This document shows, one piece after another, positions 53,101 through 58,536 of a DNA stretch of 64,000 nucleotides. The DNA is from Chara braunii (lineage: Eukaryota > Streptophyta > Charophyceae > Charales > Characeae), in contig BFEA01000716.1 of assembly GCA_003427395.1 (NCBI GenBank), positions 631,960-695,959 on the forward strand. Reading direction: 5' to 3'. Positions within the stretch are counted from its first letter, which is position 1, and each line of letters opens with the position of its first letter. Both the position numbers and the translations under genes were made by a program. The notes beneath the pieces are model-generated. The model saw nothing but the letters and a program-made list of their open reading frames with translations, made no database searches and was not told the origin of the DNA.

Positions 53101-56100
53101 GTGCAGGTCAGCGTCGGTAATCGGCAGGGGCGAAACCCTTTCCACACTAAAGCAGCAGCAAAGAGAAGTCAAGGGAGACAACCGCCCCGAACATAATGCA
53201 CCCTGATAACGAATGTATCGACGCTATATATCTGGTCACATACAGCCAAAACGAGGGTGCGATCCAATCGGGGGAAGACGGTGGTTTTCACATTAAAACA
53301 GCAAAGAGAAGTTTATGAATACATTGTATCTGTTCGCACATCCTGTTGGGGGATCAAACGAATGAACAATCACAATGAGATTAGGACCTTTCTAAAACGC
53401 AAGCAGCTATTGAGTCTATGTCGCTGAATTTAAAATACCCCAACAGACCCATCAACTGTTGATCTCTTGATAAACAGACCCAAGTTCGAACCCCAACTAT
53501 GTCTGAATTTTAAACTACCTCTGAATTACCAGGGGACAATCAGTTCCATAAAGAGTAAAGAGCAAGTATCACAAGGCTGTTGCCCCTTTCACCGAAAAAC
53601 AAGGCAAGACAAAACAAACAAAACGAAACAAAACGAAATGAGACGAAGCGCAGCATCTCCTGCCTGTGATGTGTGAAATTCGCACGCAAACAAATGAGGC
53701 ATATAAGAGGCGCACGTCGCAGATGAGACAAACAGAGGCTCGCACGATCATGACCAGACACCGACAAGTTCCCGTGCCCCCACCTCACCTGAGCCTCCTG
53801 TTCTCTCTTCAAGATGTCATTATCTTTATCGGCATCCTTGTCTCCAACACACGCAGCGACATTCGCCACATCCACATCTGGCAAAAAAGAACCAGTCACA
53901 ACGCAACTTTTCAAATCAAAAGCGTGCATAATCTAGAAATTTCCGATAGTAAAAAAAAACGGGCGTTCAACATTTCAAGGTCTTGGGTGTATCTCCCCCG
54001 GGGACGCGCCCCACTTCATATTTTCTTGCGGATTGCGCTAAACAGACATCGGGTCATTCAAGGTCTTGAGTGTATCTCCCCCGGGGACGTGACCACTTCC
54101 TATTTTCTTACGGATCGTGCTAAACAGACACATTGGACCTCCCTCCACTACTCTCACATGCACGAAAGTCAAAAATCATGGCGGTGCATCTTTCCATGTT
54201 CTAGCGGAAGATTCACTCTCGTTTCGCACATAGCGAGAGTAGTGGAATGCGGCCTATTATTATCTAAAATGGTTCTAGAAACTTGAATGGGCTCGTTTCG
54301 CACATAGCGAGAGCAGTGGAACGCGGCCTATTATTATCTAAAATGGTTCTAGAAACTCGAATGGGAAGCCCATTTCAATCCTAACTCTTATGGATTTATT
54401 TGATTTATTTATAATTAAAAAAAAAACTCATTACAGGGCGTAGTTGTCAAGATGCCATGGAAGCTTTGGCGAGCCTCGCCATTAAAGCCAAGCAAGGCAT
54501 TCAAAAAATTCCAGTGCAATTTTCCAATGTCGGAAACATGCCCAACCCCTGTGACTTTCACATTCAAGATGGTTTCTAATACTTCACCACCTGTCCATAC
54601 CCGCAGGCTTGATTCGTCGACAGTTTGTCGAAGCGAAAGTTACTTTGCTGTGAAATGGCCCTTCACCTATTCCACCCATAACGACAAGAAACAGAAGAAG
54701 CAATCACGACCGTTCAAACTCGTCGACCGGCCATCTTCATCTGAAAAACAGGCCATCAGTCGATCGACTTGGGCCATCCATCAAAATTGCAACACTGCAA
54801 AGAAAGAAGATTAGCATGGCCCCTGCGCAACGATGACGCGCATAAATCAGGAAACGGTTCAATTTTAAATTCAAAAAAAAAAAGAAGGAAAAAAAAAAAC
54901 AAATCAACTGAACACCACAATCAGACCAGTCTCCTGTCAGTGGGGTGGGGACCACTGACAACACTGACACACACAGTCAAAGGCTTCATTCCATTTGAAA
55001 ACTGTTTTTTTTTCAAATCGACTATACCCTTCCAAGCTACCGATACGGGTTTGATTCCCTTTACCCACAACTACTAGAGAAGGATTACCCACACTTAAAA
55101 GCCACCAGTACTTGGCCCAGCTGCAATCAGACTCGCTTTCATTCACACTTCACACGCATGCAAACAGGTTGCGCAGCGAACTGGCGACAAGCGCCCACTC
55201 AGATCAGAGATACGGTAGCCAAGAACACAGTTCGGATACAAGTTCACTTCAAATGGCTATGGCGGCACAGCACCTGTACAACTCTCTGTTCGTCAACTCA
55301 CTCAACACTGCTGTTCGCACTCAGGATCACCCTGGATATCCCACACGCAGCACACCATACACTCACACACTCACACACGCTACTCTCTCCTATCAGCTAT
55401 GGCGGCTATGGCCGCTACTACCCTATCGCTATGGCTGAGCTTCCTTCTCGCAGGCTCACTGCAGACCACCTCGCACAAGTCGCTGTGGCAGCGCTCCCGC
55501 ATGGCTTACGCAGGAATGAATGAAATGGCTGGGCGCTACCTCTTGATTTATACTTCTGTAGCTCGTTGGTCTTGCCCTTTCCCATGCCCGTGGTGCACAC
55601 AGTCCCGTACAGTACTTGCTTGACTGGACTAGGACTGACTGGGACTGAGACTGCTGACTCAGCACGGGTAGACTCCACCACTTGCCCACTTGCCTCAGTC
55701 TAAACGTGAGCAGCTCCGAAAGGCCAGTACCAGGACCTTCCGGAAGTTTCAACTCTGGTCTTTCGCATACTGTAGCAGCTACGACCTTGACCTTTCAGGA
55801 CTGTAGCAGCTACGACCTTGACCTTTCAGAGGTCCTACAGCTACGACTTCTAGAACTACTAAGACCACTATTCGACAGGTCTACAGATAGAACCCCTACC
55901 ATCTATAGCCCCTACGACAGTCTACCAACTGTGGGAACAGACAGGTCGTGGGTTCAACTCCTGGGGTCGACACAGATAATGTACACAGGTAAGGTAAGTC
56001 TAGGGATCGAGCCATGGGATCTGCATTCGCTACTGCAAACAGGTGAATACCGTTTCACAGCTGTCGGCCATGCAAAAAAAAAAAGACTAGAAGCATTTTT

Positions 56101-57884
56101 AGTCGGATGAATTTGGACGCTTCTGTAGTGGCCCATACGTGTTATATAGTCACGGCTTGTTTACGGGCACGGCTTTAGGAAGCACTGGTGGTTTGAACCC
56201 CCAATACGCTTCCCAGCCTTTTTCATGTTCTTGCCTGGCAAGCACACGCCACGACCTTAGGAATCAGGCCCGCCGGCAGTTGATGAATTTCATTAGCCGC
56301 CCGCCCAGCGGCCCTGGCCTCCAACCTGCGGCCGAATGCTGGCAAGCCGGCAACGGGACAGCGAGTCATTCTTAGATCACACTAGGACTTCTCTACTTCT
56401 GGACGCAATGGTACCCAGATACATGCAGGTGAGTGGTATTTTCATGGGAATTTTACGTATCGTATTGCTGTAGGGTTTTTACGGAAAATAACTGCAGTTC
56501 CTTTTCATAACAGTGCACCTGGATCCTGATGTATACGAGGGTTCCTTCTACTTTTGTCACAGCTTTCTTTTCTACAGCACCTAAGATTGTTGTTCTTGCA
56601 AATATGTTACGTGTGTTTCTTGTTATTTATGGTGAGATGCATTGAAGGTAAGTGCTAGTATACCCAACACGTGTGAGTGCAAGTGTGAGTGCAAGTGTGA
56701 GTGCGAGTGTGAGTGTGAGTGGGTTGCGCGTGGTGTGTGGGAGAGTGTTGGCCTTAGACACTACTGCTATTCGATTGGGGGTGTCGGTCGGTCGATGAAG
56801 AGGGAGGTGCAGATACTAGCAGAATGCTCGGTCTTTGCAATTAGCCGGACCCCCACCGGCAGCCCCACCCCATCTCCGACTTCCACTGCTGGAACGCGAG
56901 CCAGCTTGCTTCATTGTGCGAGGTAGCTATGCTTGCAGGGGTCCCCTCTATATAGCCTTAGGAGTAGTGGTAGCGTAGGTAGTGAAAGGCAAAAAGAATA
57001 TGTGAAAGTCAAAAAGAATATGTGAAAGGCAAAAAGAATATGAGAGAAGAATATAGAGTAGTTTGTTTTTTTGTTTGTTTCCCAAAACACGAGAGCAGTT
57101 ATGTGCTTCGAATGAACATTCGACCAGTAGACGGACACCTGAACGAGGTAGTCGGCTTGTAGCTACGCACCGAGCGACTTCATGACCTCTTCAGAACAAG
57201 CTTGATTGTAGAGCTGCTGGCCATTCGGGCCGTCCATGGGACATCGCACACTGAAATCGTACACGTAATCCCACCACTTCCACGGTTTGCCCGAGTCGTT
57301 CAACTGCTTGAAAATGCAGAGCCGTCTCAGATTCTCCATGACGACATCCTTTCCATCGTATCCCGTCGTGAAGTCCTGCTCAGGATCGGGAGCGCAATAC
57401 CTTCCGTGGTTGATGCACTGCGACTGGCATTGATGTGTGTCCACGTACGTCAGAGGACAGTACCAGGTGATGAAGTGCGGCGTGAATTGTGTGTACTTTC
57501 CCTTCTCCAAGTTCTGCGCGATTCCCCTAAACTCCGTCACAAAATTTTTTATCATGTTGCACTTATCGCCGCACTTGTCGTTCGAGTTCGTCCACAGCTC
57601 GTACTCCACCCGCTGGTCCGGGTTCGTAATCGACTCCGTCCAATCCAGAACAACACTCACCAACTGCTTCTGCCTGAGCGCTTCCTTGATTTTATTTCCG
57701 TCCTGCATCCGAATCAGCACCGTTGGGATCGTAATGTCCTCCTCCGAAATCGTCCTGTTCTCGTCCGTGATCGTCGCATCCGGCGCGTCCATTGTAATCA
57801 GCTCCTCTTCTTTGTTGTCCATCACCAGCACCGCAGACGCACCACCCAACTGAAGGTGATATGCCTTCGTCGTGAAATAACAAC
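30057..57884 (-). CDS. VSR: Vacuolar sorting receptor, 5'-partial, 11 exons
   Basis: Type I membrane receptor of the plant VSR/BP-80 family. It binds NPIR-type and other sorting signals on soluble vacuolar proteins and cycles between Golgi/TGN and prevacuolar compartments. The coding exons (in gene order 57171-57884, 53789-53877, 51105-51174, 46699-46782, 45247-45317, 43643-43724, 41585-41667, 37847-37913, 34109-34231, 31577-31689, 30057-30155) join in one frame with no stop. All introns are GT-AG, with phases 1,0,1,1,0,1,0,1,1,0. They give about 530 residues, ending TGA at 30057-30059. The order is rest of PA domain, central VSR domain ([37 protein letters not shown]), three EGF-like modules, one membrane helix, and a tail with YMPL. 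Known VSRs have about 620 residues, so roughly the first 95 (signal peptide and start of PA domain) are upstream. Every exon is intact, so the gene is probably functional. No AATAAA was noticed after the stop. Confidence 0.95.
30224..30640. other. VSR intron 10, 3' part: inverted and direct repeats
   Basis: CGAGATAGC-TTCCATATATACAATGTGGTCCCC and a diverged copy (about 30425-30465 and 30541-30580) form a tandem pair beside AAGTCGACAA. No coding. Confidence 0.5.
30667..30758. mobile_element. MITE family A, right end missing
   Basis: Starts CTACCATCCTCACCCGAATA and includes AGCTATAATGACC. The right terminus is lost after GGCGTTG. Confidence 0.75.
30985..31060 (+). mobile_element. tRNA-like sequence, probable SINE head
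   Basis: Box A-like TAGCTCAAGTGG and box B-like GGTTCAAGAACC at tRNA spacing. The acceptor stem does not pair and no intact anticodon arm is evident, so it is a tRNA-derived repeat rather than a working tRNA gene. Confidence 0.5.
31113..31275. mobile_element. MITE, distant relative of family B
   Basis: Ends ACCGCCAGTACACGGCCCCAG and CGATAGCTGGGATGTACTGG. The interior differs from family B (CGGCGGCTGGCGGCCGCGG). A partial second copy starts at 31272 (GCACCAGTACATGGCACCAG). Confidence 0.6.
31408..31494 (+). pseudogene. cox1: Nuclear mitochondrial insertion: cox1, second fragment
   Basis: Twenty-nine codons, [20 protein letters not shown] then AFLLLLSLP, match the cox1 segment directly after the one at 7388-7732, with six residues of overlap. 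It lies in VSR intron 10, antisense to VSR, and has no longer open context. Confidence 0.9.
31577..31689 (-). CDS. VSR: VSR exon 10: transmembrane helix
   Basis: Follows CTGCAG-type acceptor TTTGCAG. It reads [20 protein letters not shown] then [17 protein letters not shown], ending at GTAAGT. It encodes the single membrane span and the basic stop-transfer YKYRLR, close to the YKYRIR of plant VSRs. Phase 1 entry, phase 0 exit. The intron that follows (30156-31576) holds cox1 and MITE debris. Confidence 0.95.
31674..31853 (-). repeat. Partial tandem duplication of a VSR splice acceptor
   Basis: Segment 31674-31746 is copied, diverged, at 31781-31853. The true copy contains the acceptor and first bases of exon 10. 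The second copy places an identical TTTGCAG plus GGAAGGTTGGGTCGTC 107 bp upstream in gene order, followed by GTGTGG and GTGAGG that could act as donors. Confidence 0.8.
32083..32181. mobile_element. MITE family A
   Basis: TACCGTCTTCACCCGAGTAC to GTGAAGACGGTA, with inner CAAATACAGCTATACTGACC. In VSR intron 9. Confidence 0.9.
32182..34108. other. VSR intron 9, remaining sequence
   Basis: Non-coding. It includes a CCACCACTACCTCC block with GCCAAGG/CCGAAGC words like the 31.1-kb MITE (32437-32600), poly-A tracts and AT-rich stretches. The intron spans 31690-34108. Confidence 0.5.
34109..34231 (-). CDS. VSR: VSR exon 9: calcium-binding EGF module
   Basis: Reads (D)[19 protein letters not shown] then [21 protein letters not shown] between TGTGCAG and GTAAGT. 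The DIDEC start and NTYGSFEC turn are the calcium-binding EGF signature. Phase 1 on both sides, 123 bp. The upstream intron (34232-37846) carries MITEs and the 20-bp minisatellite. Confidence 0.95.
34505..34616. mobile_element. MITE family A
   Basis: TATGGTCTTCACCCGAATAG to TTCGGGTGAAGACGGTA, with inner CAAATACAGCTATAATGACC. In VSR intron 8. Confidence 0.9.
34617..34747. mobile_element. MITE-like palindrome beside a family A copy
   Basis: GTACCTTCGTCGTTTCGG to CAAAGGTACTAGTGGTTTC. Inner arms (ACGAGGCCGAAACAAAATGACGGCCATCG and CAATGGCGGCCGTCGTTTGG) pair imperfectly. It starts exactly where the family A element ends. Confidence 0.55.
35215..36015. repeat. 20-bp minisatellite in a VSR intron
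   Basis: Consensus near GGTTAAGTACTGCTTCAAAC, repeated about forty times with decay at the edges. It is cleanest at 35855-35960, where consecutive units differ by one or two bases. There is no unique spacer between units, so it is not a CRISPR array. Confidence 0.9.
36491..36601. mobile_element. MITE family A
   Basis: TACCATCTTCACCTGAATAG to TATTCGGGTGAAGATGCGGTA, with inner GTCCAGATACGCCAATAATT. In VSR intron 8. Confidence 0.9.
36705..37235. repeat. Array of MITE family C fragments
   Basis: At least five diverged half-copies, each with TTCCATGTTCTAGCGGAAGATTCATT-type sequence followed by GCACATTTGGTGAGT and GAGCGAGGCC. They lie head to tail at about 36755, 36860, 36940, 37065 and 37165. 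Confidence 0.75.
37409..37623. repeat. Tandem duplication, 109-bp unit
   Basis: CCAACAGCCCTTAGATATCT...GGGATGGCCTGCC is repeated from 37518 with small changes. The + strand is open across it, but no family is recognised. Confidence 0.9.
37847..37913 (-). CDS. VSR: VSR exon 8: end of second EGF module
   Basis: Reads [20 protein letters not shown] then CE between GTGCAG and GTATTT. GCKCP-GF-GDG-C is the C-terminal half of an EGF domain, completing the module begun in exon 7. Phase 0 entry, phase 1 exit. The donor GTATTT is the weakest in the gene. The intron before it (37914-41584) holds duplications, MITEs and a foldback locus. Confidence 0.95.
38077..38424. repeat. Tandem duplication, 174-bp unit
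   Basis: ACAACTTCGAGTCCTGATCA...AAGACAGCTTACCATATA is repeated at 38251 almost unchanged, then runs into an A-rich tract. Confidence 0.95.
39003..39124. mobile_element. MITE family C
   Basis: GGGCTTCGCTCCACTACTC to GGAGCGAGGCCC, with inner CATGTTCTAGCGGAAGATTC. Contains one ambiguous base (39109). Confidence 0.85.
39218..39339. mobile_element. MITE family C, inverted relative to the previous
   Basis: GGGCCTCGCTCCACTACTC to GAGGAGTGCAGCGACGCCC, with inner GAATCTTCCCCTAGAACA. It is separated from the previous copy by a duplicated GTTTTTGGACAACGGATAC. Confidence 0.85.
39402..39510. mobile_element. MITE family A
   Basis: TACCTTCTTCCCTTGAATAC to TTTGGGGGAAGAAGGTA. Inner arms ATTATAGCTGTATC and GATACAGCTATAAT are perfect complements. 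Confidence 0.95.
39729..39785. repeat. CA and CAA microsatellites
   Basis: (CA)n at 39729-39763 followed by (CAA)n to 39785. Confidence 0.95.
40108..40269. mobile_element. MITE family C with extended inverted ends
   Basis: GAAACGTAGAGA (40108) pairs with TCTCTACGTTTC (to about 40270), outside the usual GGGCCTCGCTTCACTACTC and GTAGGAGAACGAGGCCC. This copy may show the true element boundary, or a family C insertion into an older inverted repeat. Confidence 0.75.
40690..41020 (+). mobile_element. Foldback arm with T-tract and GTTCGGG tail
   Basis: ATCGCCAAACATGGCGG, AATTTGGTAAGGAATTTGGA, a T-tract at 40905-40926, a CGAACG-rich tail and CCCTGTATATA. This is the same order as 1000-1345. In VSR intron 7. 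Confidence 0.75.
41024..41230 (-). ncRNA. Hammerhead repeat, two tandem units, degenerate
   Basis: Two units of about 101 bp (41024-41124, 41125-41230) match the hammerhead repeat of 1351-1908. In the second unit, helix II is perfect (GTCGG, TGAAACT, CCGAC), followed by GAAAC and the helix III 3' strand. The core reads TTGATGA on the minus strand (41224-41230), so C3 is changed. The helix III 5' strand, cleavage site and helix I are absent. The first unit keeps only half of helix II. Neither should self-cleave. Confidence 0.8.
41238..41515 (+). mobile_element. Foldback arm and tail after the hammerhead array
   Basis: AAATTTGGTAAATAATTTCG and GCAAAAGTTGTTCAG repeat the arm in the same direction as the one before the array. 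It continues to CACGGCCGGGCTGCCC and ends GGCGCGGCTGGTAGCCTAGC, the family terminus. Confidence 0.7.
41585..41667 (-). CDS. VSR: VSR exon 7: start of second EGF module
   Basis: Reads (P)[19 protein letters not shown] then GRRFTACD between TGAACAG and GTGAGT. The NNGGCW-type turn and TAC are conserved in the second EGF repeat of plant VSRs. Phase 1 entry, phase 0 exit. Confidence 0.95.
41668..42840. other. VSR intron 6, non-coding part
   Basis: No gene, RNA or clear element was recognised. Poly-A and poly-T runs occur near 42195, 42211 and 42396. Confidence 0.45.
42888..43003 (-). pseudogene. nad4L: Nuclear mitochondrial insertion: nad4L 3' end
   Basis: Reads [20 protein letters not shown] then [16 protein letters not shown] and a TAA stop. 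This is the C-terminal third of NADH dehydrogenase subunit 4L, including the [10 protein letters not shown] helix. No upstream part is present. Confidence 0.9.
43066..43209 (+). pseudogene. nad2: Nuclear mitochondrial insertion: nad2 fragment
   Basis: Reads [19 protein letters not shown] then [20 protein letters not shown], the N-terminal region of plant-type NADH dehydrogenase subunit 2. It lies 62 bp from the nad4L piece, in divergent orientation. This is either the native mitochondrial order or two fragments joined on insertion. Confidence 0.85.
43643..43724 (-). CDS. VSR: VSR exon 6: end of first EGF module
   Basis: Reads [20 protein letters not shown] then DGFKDCK between TGGCAG and GTAAGT. 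DTFRGR-CECP and GDG--C are near-invariant in VSRs. Phase 0 entry, phase 1 exit. Confidence 0.97.
43725..44836. other. VSR intron 5, non-coding part
   Basis: CT microsatellite at 43778-43822. The rest is unremarkable, with no recognised gene or element before the U6-like copies. Confidence 0.45.
44837..44939 (+). pseudogene. U6 snRNA pseudogene 1
   Basis: From GTCCCTCGGGATATCC to AATGGTCCAAATTT it aligns over about 103 bases with plant U6 spliceosomal RNA. The AGATTAGCATGG, GATGACACGCAT and TCGAGAAATGGTCC blocks are kept. The ACAGAGA box, which pairs with 5' splice sites, reads CAAAGAAAGA. No plant upstream sequence element, TATA at -30 or immediate T-run terminator is seen. Confidence 0.85.
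44983..45079 (+). pseudogene. U6 snRNA pseudogene 2
   Basis: GTCCTTCAGGATATCCATC to AATGGTCCAAATTT. It has a deletion in the GACACGCAT region and a changed ACAGAGA box (GCATAAAAAGAAG). It is in tandem with copy 1, 146 bp apart, separated by a G-rich run. Confidence 0.85.
45247..45317 (-). CDS. VSR: VSR exon 5: start of first EGF module
   Basis: Reads (D)[19 protein letters not shown] then TACR between TTATCAG and GTTAGT. ETNEC--NNGGCW is the VSR first-EGF signature. Phase 1 entry, phase 0 exit. The following intron (43725-45246) contains the U6 pseudogene pair. Confidence 0.97.
45854..45966. mobile_element. MITE family A, diverged
   Basis: CTACCATCGTATTAACCCAG to TTCTATTCAGGCGAAGAAGGCA, with inner TCAGTCTAGATACTGTGACAATGACC. 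In VSR intron 4. Confidence 0.8.
46255..46342. repeat. CT/GT microsatellite
   Basis: (CT)n at 46251-46263 then (GT)n for about 75 bp. Confidence 0.97.
46562..46608. mobile_element. MITE family A, right half only
   Basis: ACTACAGCGATAATGACCG to GAGAAGATGGTA. The left half is missing. Confidence 0.7.
46699..46782 (-). CDS. VSR: VSR exon 4: end of central domain
   Basis: Reads (G)[19 protein letters not shown] then EPSVCLGG between CTTACCAG and GTATGT. It matches the KLEKGAVLKAMCSGFQE--EP-ICL block of plant VSRs. Phase 1 on both sides. Confidence 0.97.
46783..47068. other. VSR intron 3, proximal non-coding part
   Basis: No recognised gene. Short TA repeat near 46825. Confidence 0.4.
47069..47180. 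repeat. Poly-A tracts
   Basis: Runs of A totalling about 95 of 112 bases. They may be the tail of a retrocopy or SINE. The tRNA-like head at 47258 lies on the other side, so the link is uncertain. Confidence 0.9.
47258..47350 (+). mobile_element. tRNA-like SINE fragment
   Basis: Box A-like CAGCTCAGTTGG, box B-like AGCTTGAATCCGG, then AATGTCTGAATTTCC. A relative with box B CAAGTTCGAACCCC and ATGTCTGAATTTTAA is at 53440-53515. Confidence 0.5.
47566..47660. mobile_element. MITE family C, one end plus interior
   Basis: GGTCGTGCTCCACTAC, GAATGAATCTTCTGCTAAAACATGG. The right inverted end is degraded (GTGAGCGGTGG). Confidence 0.7.
47772..47875. mobile_element. MITE family A
   Basis: TAATCACCCGAATACAAC to GTATTTGGGTGAAGACAGTA, with inner GAGTCTAGATGCAGCAATAATGACC. 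Confidence 0.85.
47915..47985. repeat. GC-rich foldback tail
   Basis: GCCCCCGGCCGGGCGTGCCCGGGGGGGC with further CCCGGGC words. It is the type of GC tail seen in foldback elements and sits 100 bp from the assembly gap. Confidence 0.5.
48085..48974. other. Assembly gap (N)
   Basis: 890 unknown bases inside VSR intron 3. Translations across it are meaningless. The right edge is a GAA repeat. Confidence 1.
48975..49445. repeat. GAA microsatellites
   Basis: (GAA)n at 48975-49040, 49187-49235, 49280-49310 and 49400-49440, with short unique spacers. Confidence 0.95.
49440..49735. repeat. GC-rich degenerate tandem repeat
   Basis: Units such as GGCAGCTCCTGCAAACGGCG and GGGCGAAGGGGGCAGCTCCAGCGAAC recur about six times. 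The open frames on both strands come from the repeat. Confidence 0.75.
49790..50025. repeat. GC-rich inverted repeats
   Basis: GCAGGCCTATAGGGCCCGAT faces GACCCGATAGGCCTGCGGG. A second block of CCGCCCGGGACCCCACCC and GGCGGCCCGGAACCCCACCC follows. Likely foldback-tail material. Confidence 0.6.
50074..50240. mobile_element. MITE family A subtype with duplicated interior
   Basis: CACCGTCTTCCCCTGAAAAA to CGGGGGAAGACAGTG. The interior phrase GACCTGAAAGATAGCTCG occurs twice (50119, 50180) with GTACATTCA-AA-GGAGGA-GCATTTG. It belongs to the subtype with GCACCC/GGGTGC subterminal words (also at 53179 and 60761). Confidence 0.7.
50241..50960 (+). other. Open frame without recognised product
   Basis: The + strand stays open to 50899, encoding a very basic, Arg/Lys/Glu-rich polypeptide with an internal lysine run from a poly-A tract (50421-50444). 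No motif is recognised and it lies in a VSR intron beginning inside a MITE, so it is probably fortuitous. At the right end GTGCAAATGCATGTCGAGTG and GACGACTCCTCATT are duplicated. Confidence 0.3.
51105..51174 (-). CDS. VSR: VSR exon 3: central domain
   Basis: Reads [20 protein letters not shown] then QYR(G) between TCCAACAG and GTATGT. It corresponds to the [18 protein letters not shown] segment of plant VSRs. Phase 0 entry, phase 1 exit. The acceptor region is copied at about 51253 (CCCCACCTGTTGGAATAGCA), another decoy acceptor. Confidence 0.97.
51654..51730 (-). mobile_element. tRNA-like SINE head
   Basis: On the minus strand CTTTCTCAGTTGG (box A-like) and GTCATGGGTTCAATCCC (box B-like). 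GGTCATGGGTT is shared with the SINE at 16889. The acceptor stem does not pair well. Confidence 0.55.
52370..52600. repeat. Duplicated segment beside a MITE
   Basis: TGATGGCTGTGTCTCC-GCACACA-CTGCAAGGATCAAACCCCGG-AT-AGTCCCACAGCT occurs at 52366 and, altered, at 52539. Between them is family A-like CAAATACAGCATACGTGCGG. Confidence 0.75.
52602..52712. mobile_element. MITE family A
   Basis: TACCTTCTTCACCCAAATAC to GTATCGGGTGAAGAAGGTA, with inner TCAGTCCAAATACAGC. In VSR intron 2. Confidence 0.95.
52735..53130. mobile_element. Foldback-like element with GTCGGC ends
   Basis: CCGACGGTCGGCAGCCC, GACTGGTCGGCACCTACC on the left face GACTGGCCGGCAGAACGCC, GGTCGGCCCTACCGGTCGGC on the right. The middle (52800-52950) is a C-rich CCCCCAATACCC-type repeat. 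Confidence 0.55.
53179..53284. mobile_element. MITE family A subtype
   Basis: ACCGCCCCGAACATAATGCACCC to GGGTGCGATCCAATCGGGGGAAGACGGT. It is the same subtype as 60761-60865. GCAAAGAGAAGT is found on both sides (53157, 53301). Confidence 0.7.
53440..53515 (+). mobile_element. tRNA-like SINE fragment
   Basis: ACCCATCAACTGTTGATCTC then box B-like CAAGTTCGAACCCC and TATGTCTGAATTTTAA, matching the tail of the 47258 copy. Confidence 0.45.
53789..53877 (-). CDS. VSR: VSR exon 2: central domain
   Basis: Reads (D)[19 protein letters not shown] then [10 protein letters not shown] between TTGCCAG and GTGAGG. It matches the K-C-GDP-AD--N--LK-EQ--Q segment of plant VSRs. Phase 1 entry, phase 0 exit. Confidence 0.95.
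53975..54134. repeat. Tandem duplication, about 75-bp unit
   Basis: TTCAAGGTCTTG-GTGTATCTCCCCCGGGGACG...CTAAACAGACA occurs at 53977 and 54058. Confidence 0.9.
54135..54254. mobile_element. MITE family C
   Basis: GGACCTCCCTCCACTACTC to GAGAGTAGTGGAATGCGGCC, with inner CATGTTCTAGCGGAAGATTC. Its right end plus CTATTATTATCTAAAATGGTTC is duplicated in tandem to 54366. Confidence 0.8.
54771..54866 (+). pseudogene. U6 snRNA pseudogene 3
   Basis: GGGCCATCCATCAAAATTGC to CGGTTCAATTTT. AGATTAGCATGGCCCCTGCGC is intact, but the ACAGAGA box reads CAAAGAAAGAAG exactly as in copy 1 (44837), although the two lie 10 kb apart. The 5' stem is lost. An A-rich tract follows. Confidence 0.85.
54867..56667. other. 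VSR intron 1, non-coding part
   Basis: Includes a family B half-end (AAAGCCACCAGTACTTGGCCC, about 55098) and duplicated CTACGACCTTGACCTTTCAG (55777, 55811). A truncated family B copy lies at 56090-56198 (TTTTAGTCGGATGAATTTGG to GGAAGCACTGGTGGTTTG). No gene was recognised. Confidence 0.5.
56668..57060 (+). mobile_element. SINE body, second copy
   Basis: GTGTGAGTGCGAGTGTGAGTG, GCTCGGTCTTTGCAATTAGC, CCGGACCCCCACCGGC, TATAGCCTTAGGAGTAGTGG and a GAAAGGCAAAAAGAATATGT tail repeated three times. It lacks the tRNA-like head of the 16889 copy. Confidence 0.7.
57171..57884 (-). CDS. VSR: VSR exon 1 of those present: PA domain end and core
   Basis: Entry is phase 1 after TCATTGCAG, exit phase 1 before GTGCGT; 237 full codons. 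[20 protein letters not shown] is the membrane-distal half of the PA domain. The central VSR domain follows with [85 protein letters not shown]. The PA domain and central region form the cargo-binding lumenal head in known VSRs. The methionine at 57925 belongs to the intron side of the acceptor and is not a real start. The preceding exon, with signal peptide and first PA half, was not found up to 64000. Confidence 0.97.
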
Positions 57885-58069
57885 CTGCAATGATTAAAAC
57901 AAATAACAAACAGAACAATCCATCCATTTAATCATCCAAGCGGTTTATAATCTTTAAAAGAGAAGGGCGGGGGGGGGGGAGAAAGGAGAGAGTTTAACCA
58001 ACATGCTGAAAAAGAAATATTAGCCCACCATGGTTAAGTAAATCTACACAACAATTACATTACGTTTAA

Positions 58070-58226
58070 ACCACCAGTAAGTACTTCCTAAAACTGTGCC
58101 CGTTAGCAAGCCACGATTTTAGAAAATGTACAGACCACTACAGGAGCGTCCAAAATCATCCAACTAGAAACGTTTCTACTCTATTCTTTTCCACAGCCGA
58201 TAGCTGGGCCAAGTACTGGTGGTGGT
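58070..58226. mobile_element. MITE family B, TTAA-flanked
   Basis: ACCACCAGTAAGTACTTCC to AAGTACTGGTGGTGGT, with TTAA at 58066-58069 and 58227-58230. The terminal GTAAGT and GGTGGT carry small duplications. Confidence 0.85.
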
Positions 58227-58309
58227 TTAAACCACACCAGTTGAAATTGTGTTGATTGCTATTGCTTTTTGTGTCCAAGTACCAGCGTTCGGGCACATGC
58301 TAATAAAGC

Positions 58310-58520
58310 ATTGAATGAACAGGAACAGCTGAGAATGTTTTCCGCACACACACACAACAGCTGAGAATGTTTTCGAAAGTCCCACCAGGTACAAAGAAGG
58401 CCAAACGAGCATGAGGAAACGCATGCTCGGACACCAAATAAACCGCTAGAGAAAAAAGAAAAGAGAACCAAATAAAACGCTAGAGAAAGAAAAACAGAGA
58501 ACCAACAAAAAAAAACAAGC
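58310..58520. repeat. Short duplications
   Basis: ACAGCTGAGAATGTTTTC is duplicated (58325, 58358), and so is AAGAGAACCAAATAAA/AGAGAACCAACAAA (58463, 58494). Confidence 0.8.
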
Positions 58521-58536
58521 ACAGACAATTTTCCGC

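Noticed and set aside
57202-57897. 231-codon open frame on the + strand
   Set aside because: It is the antisense shadow of the VSR exon 57171-57884, whose product is clearly recognisable.
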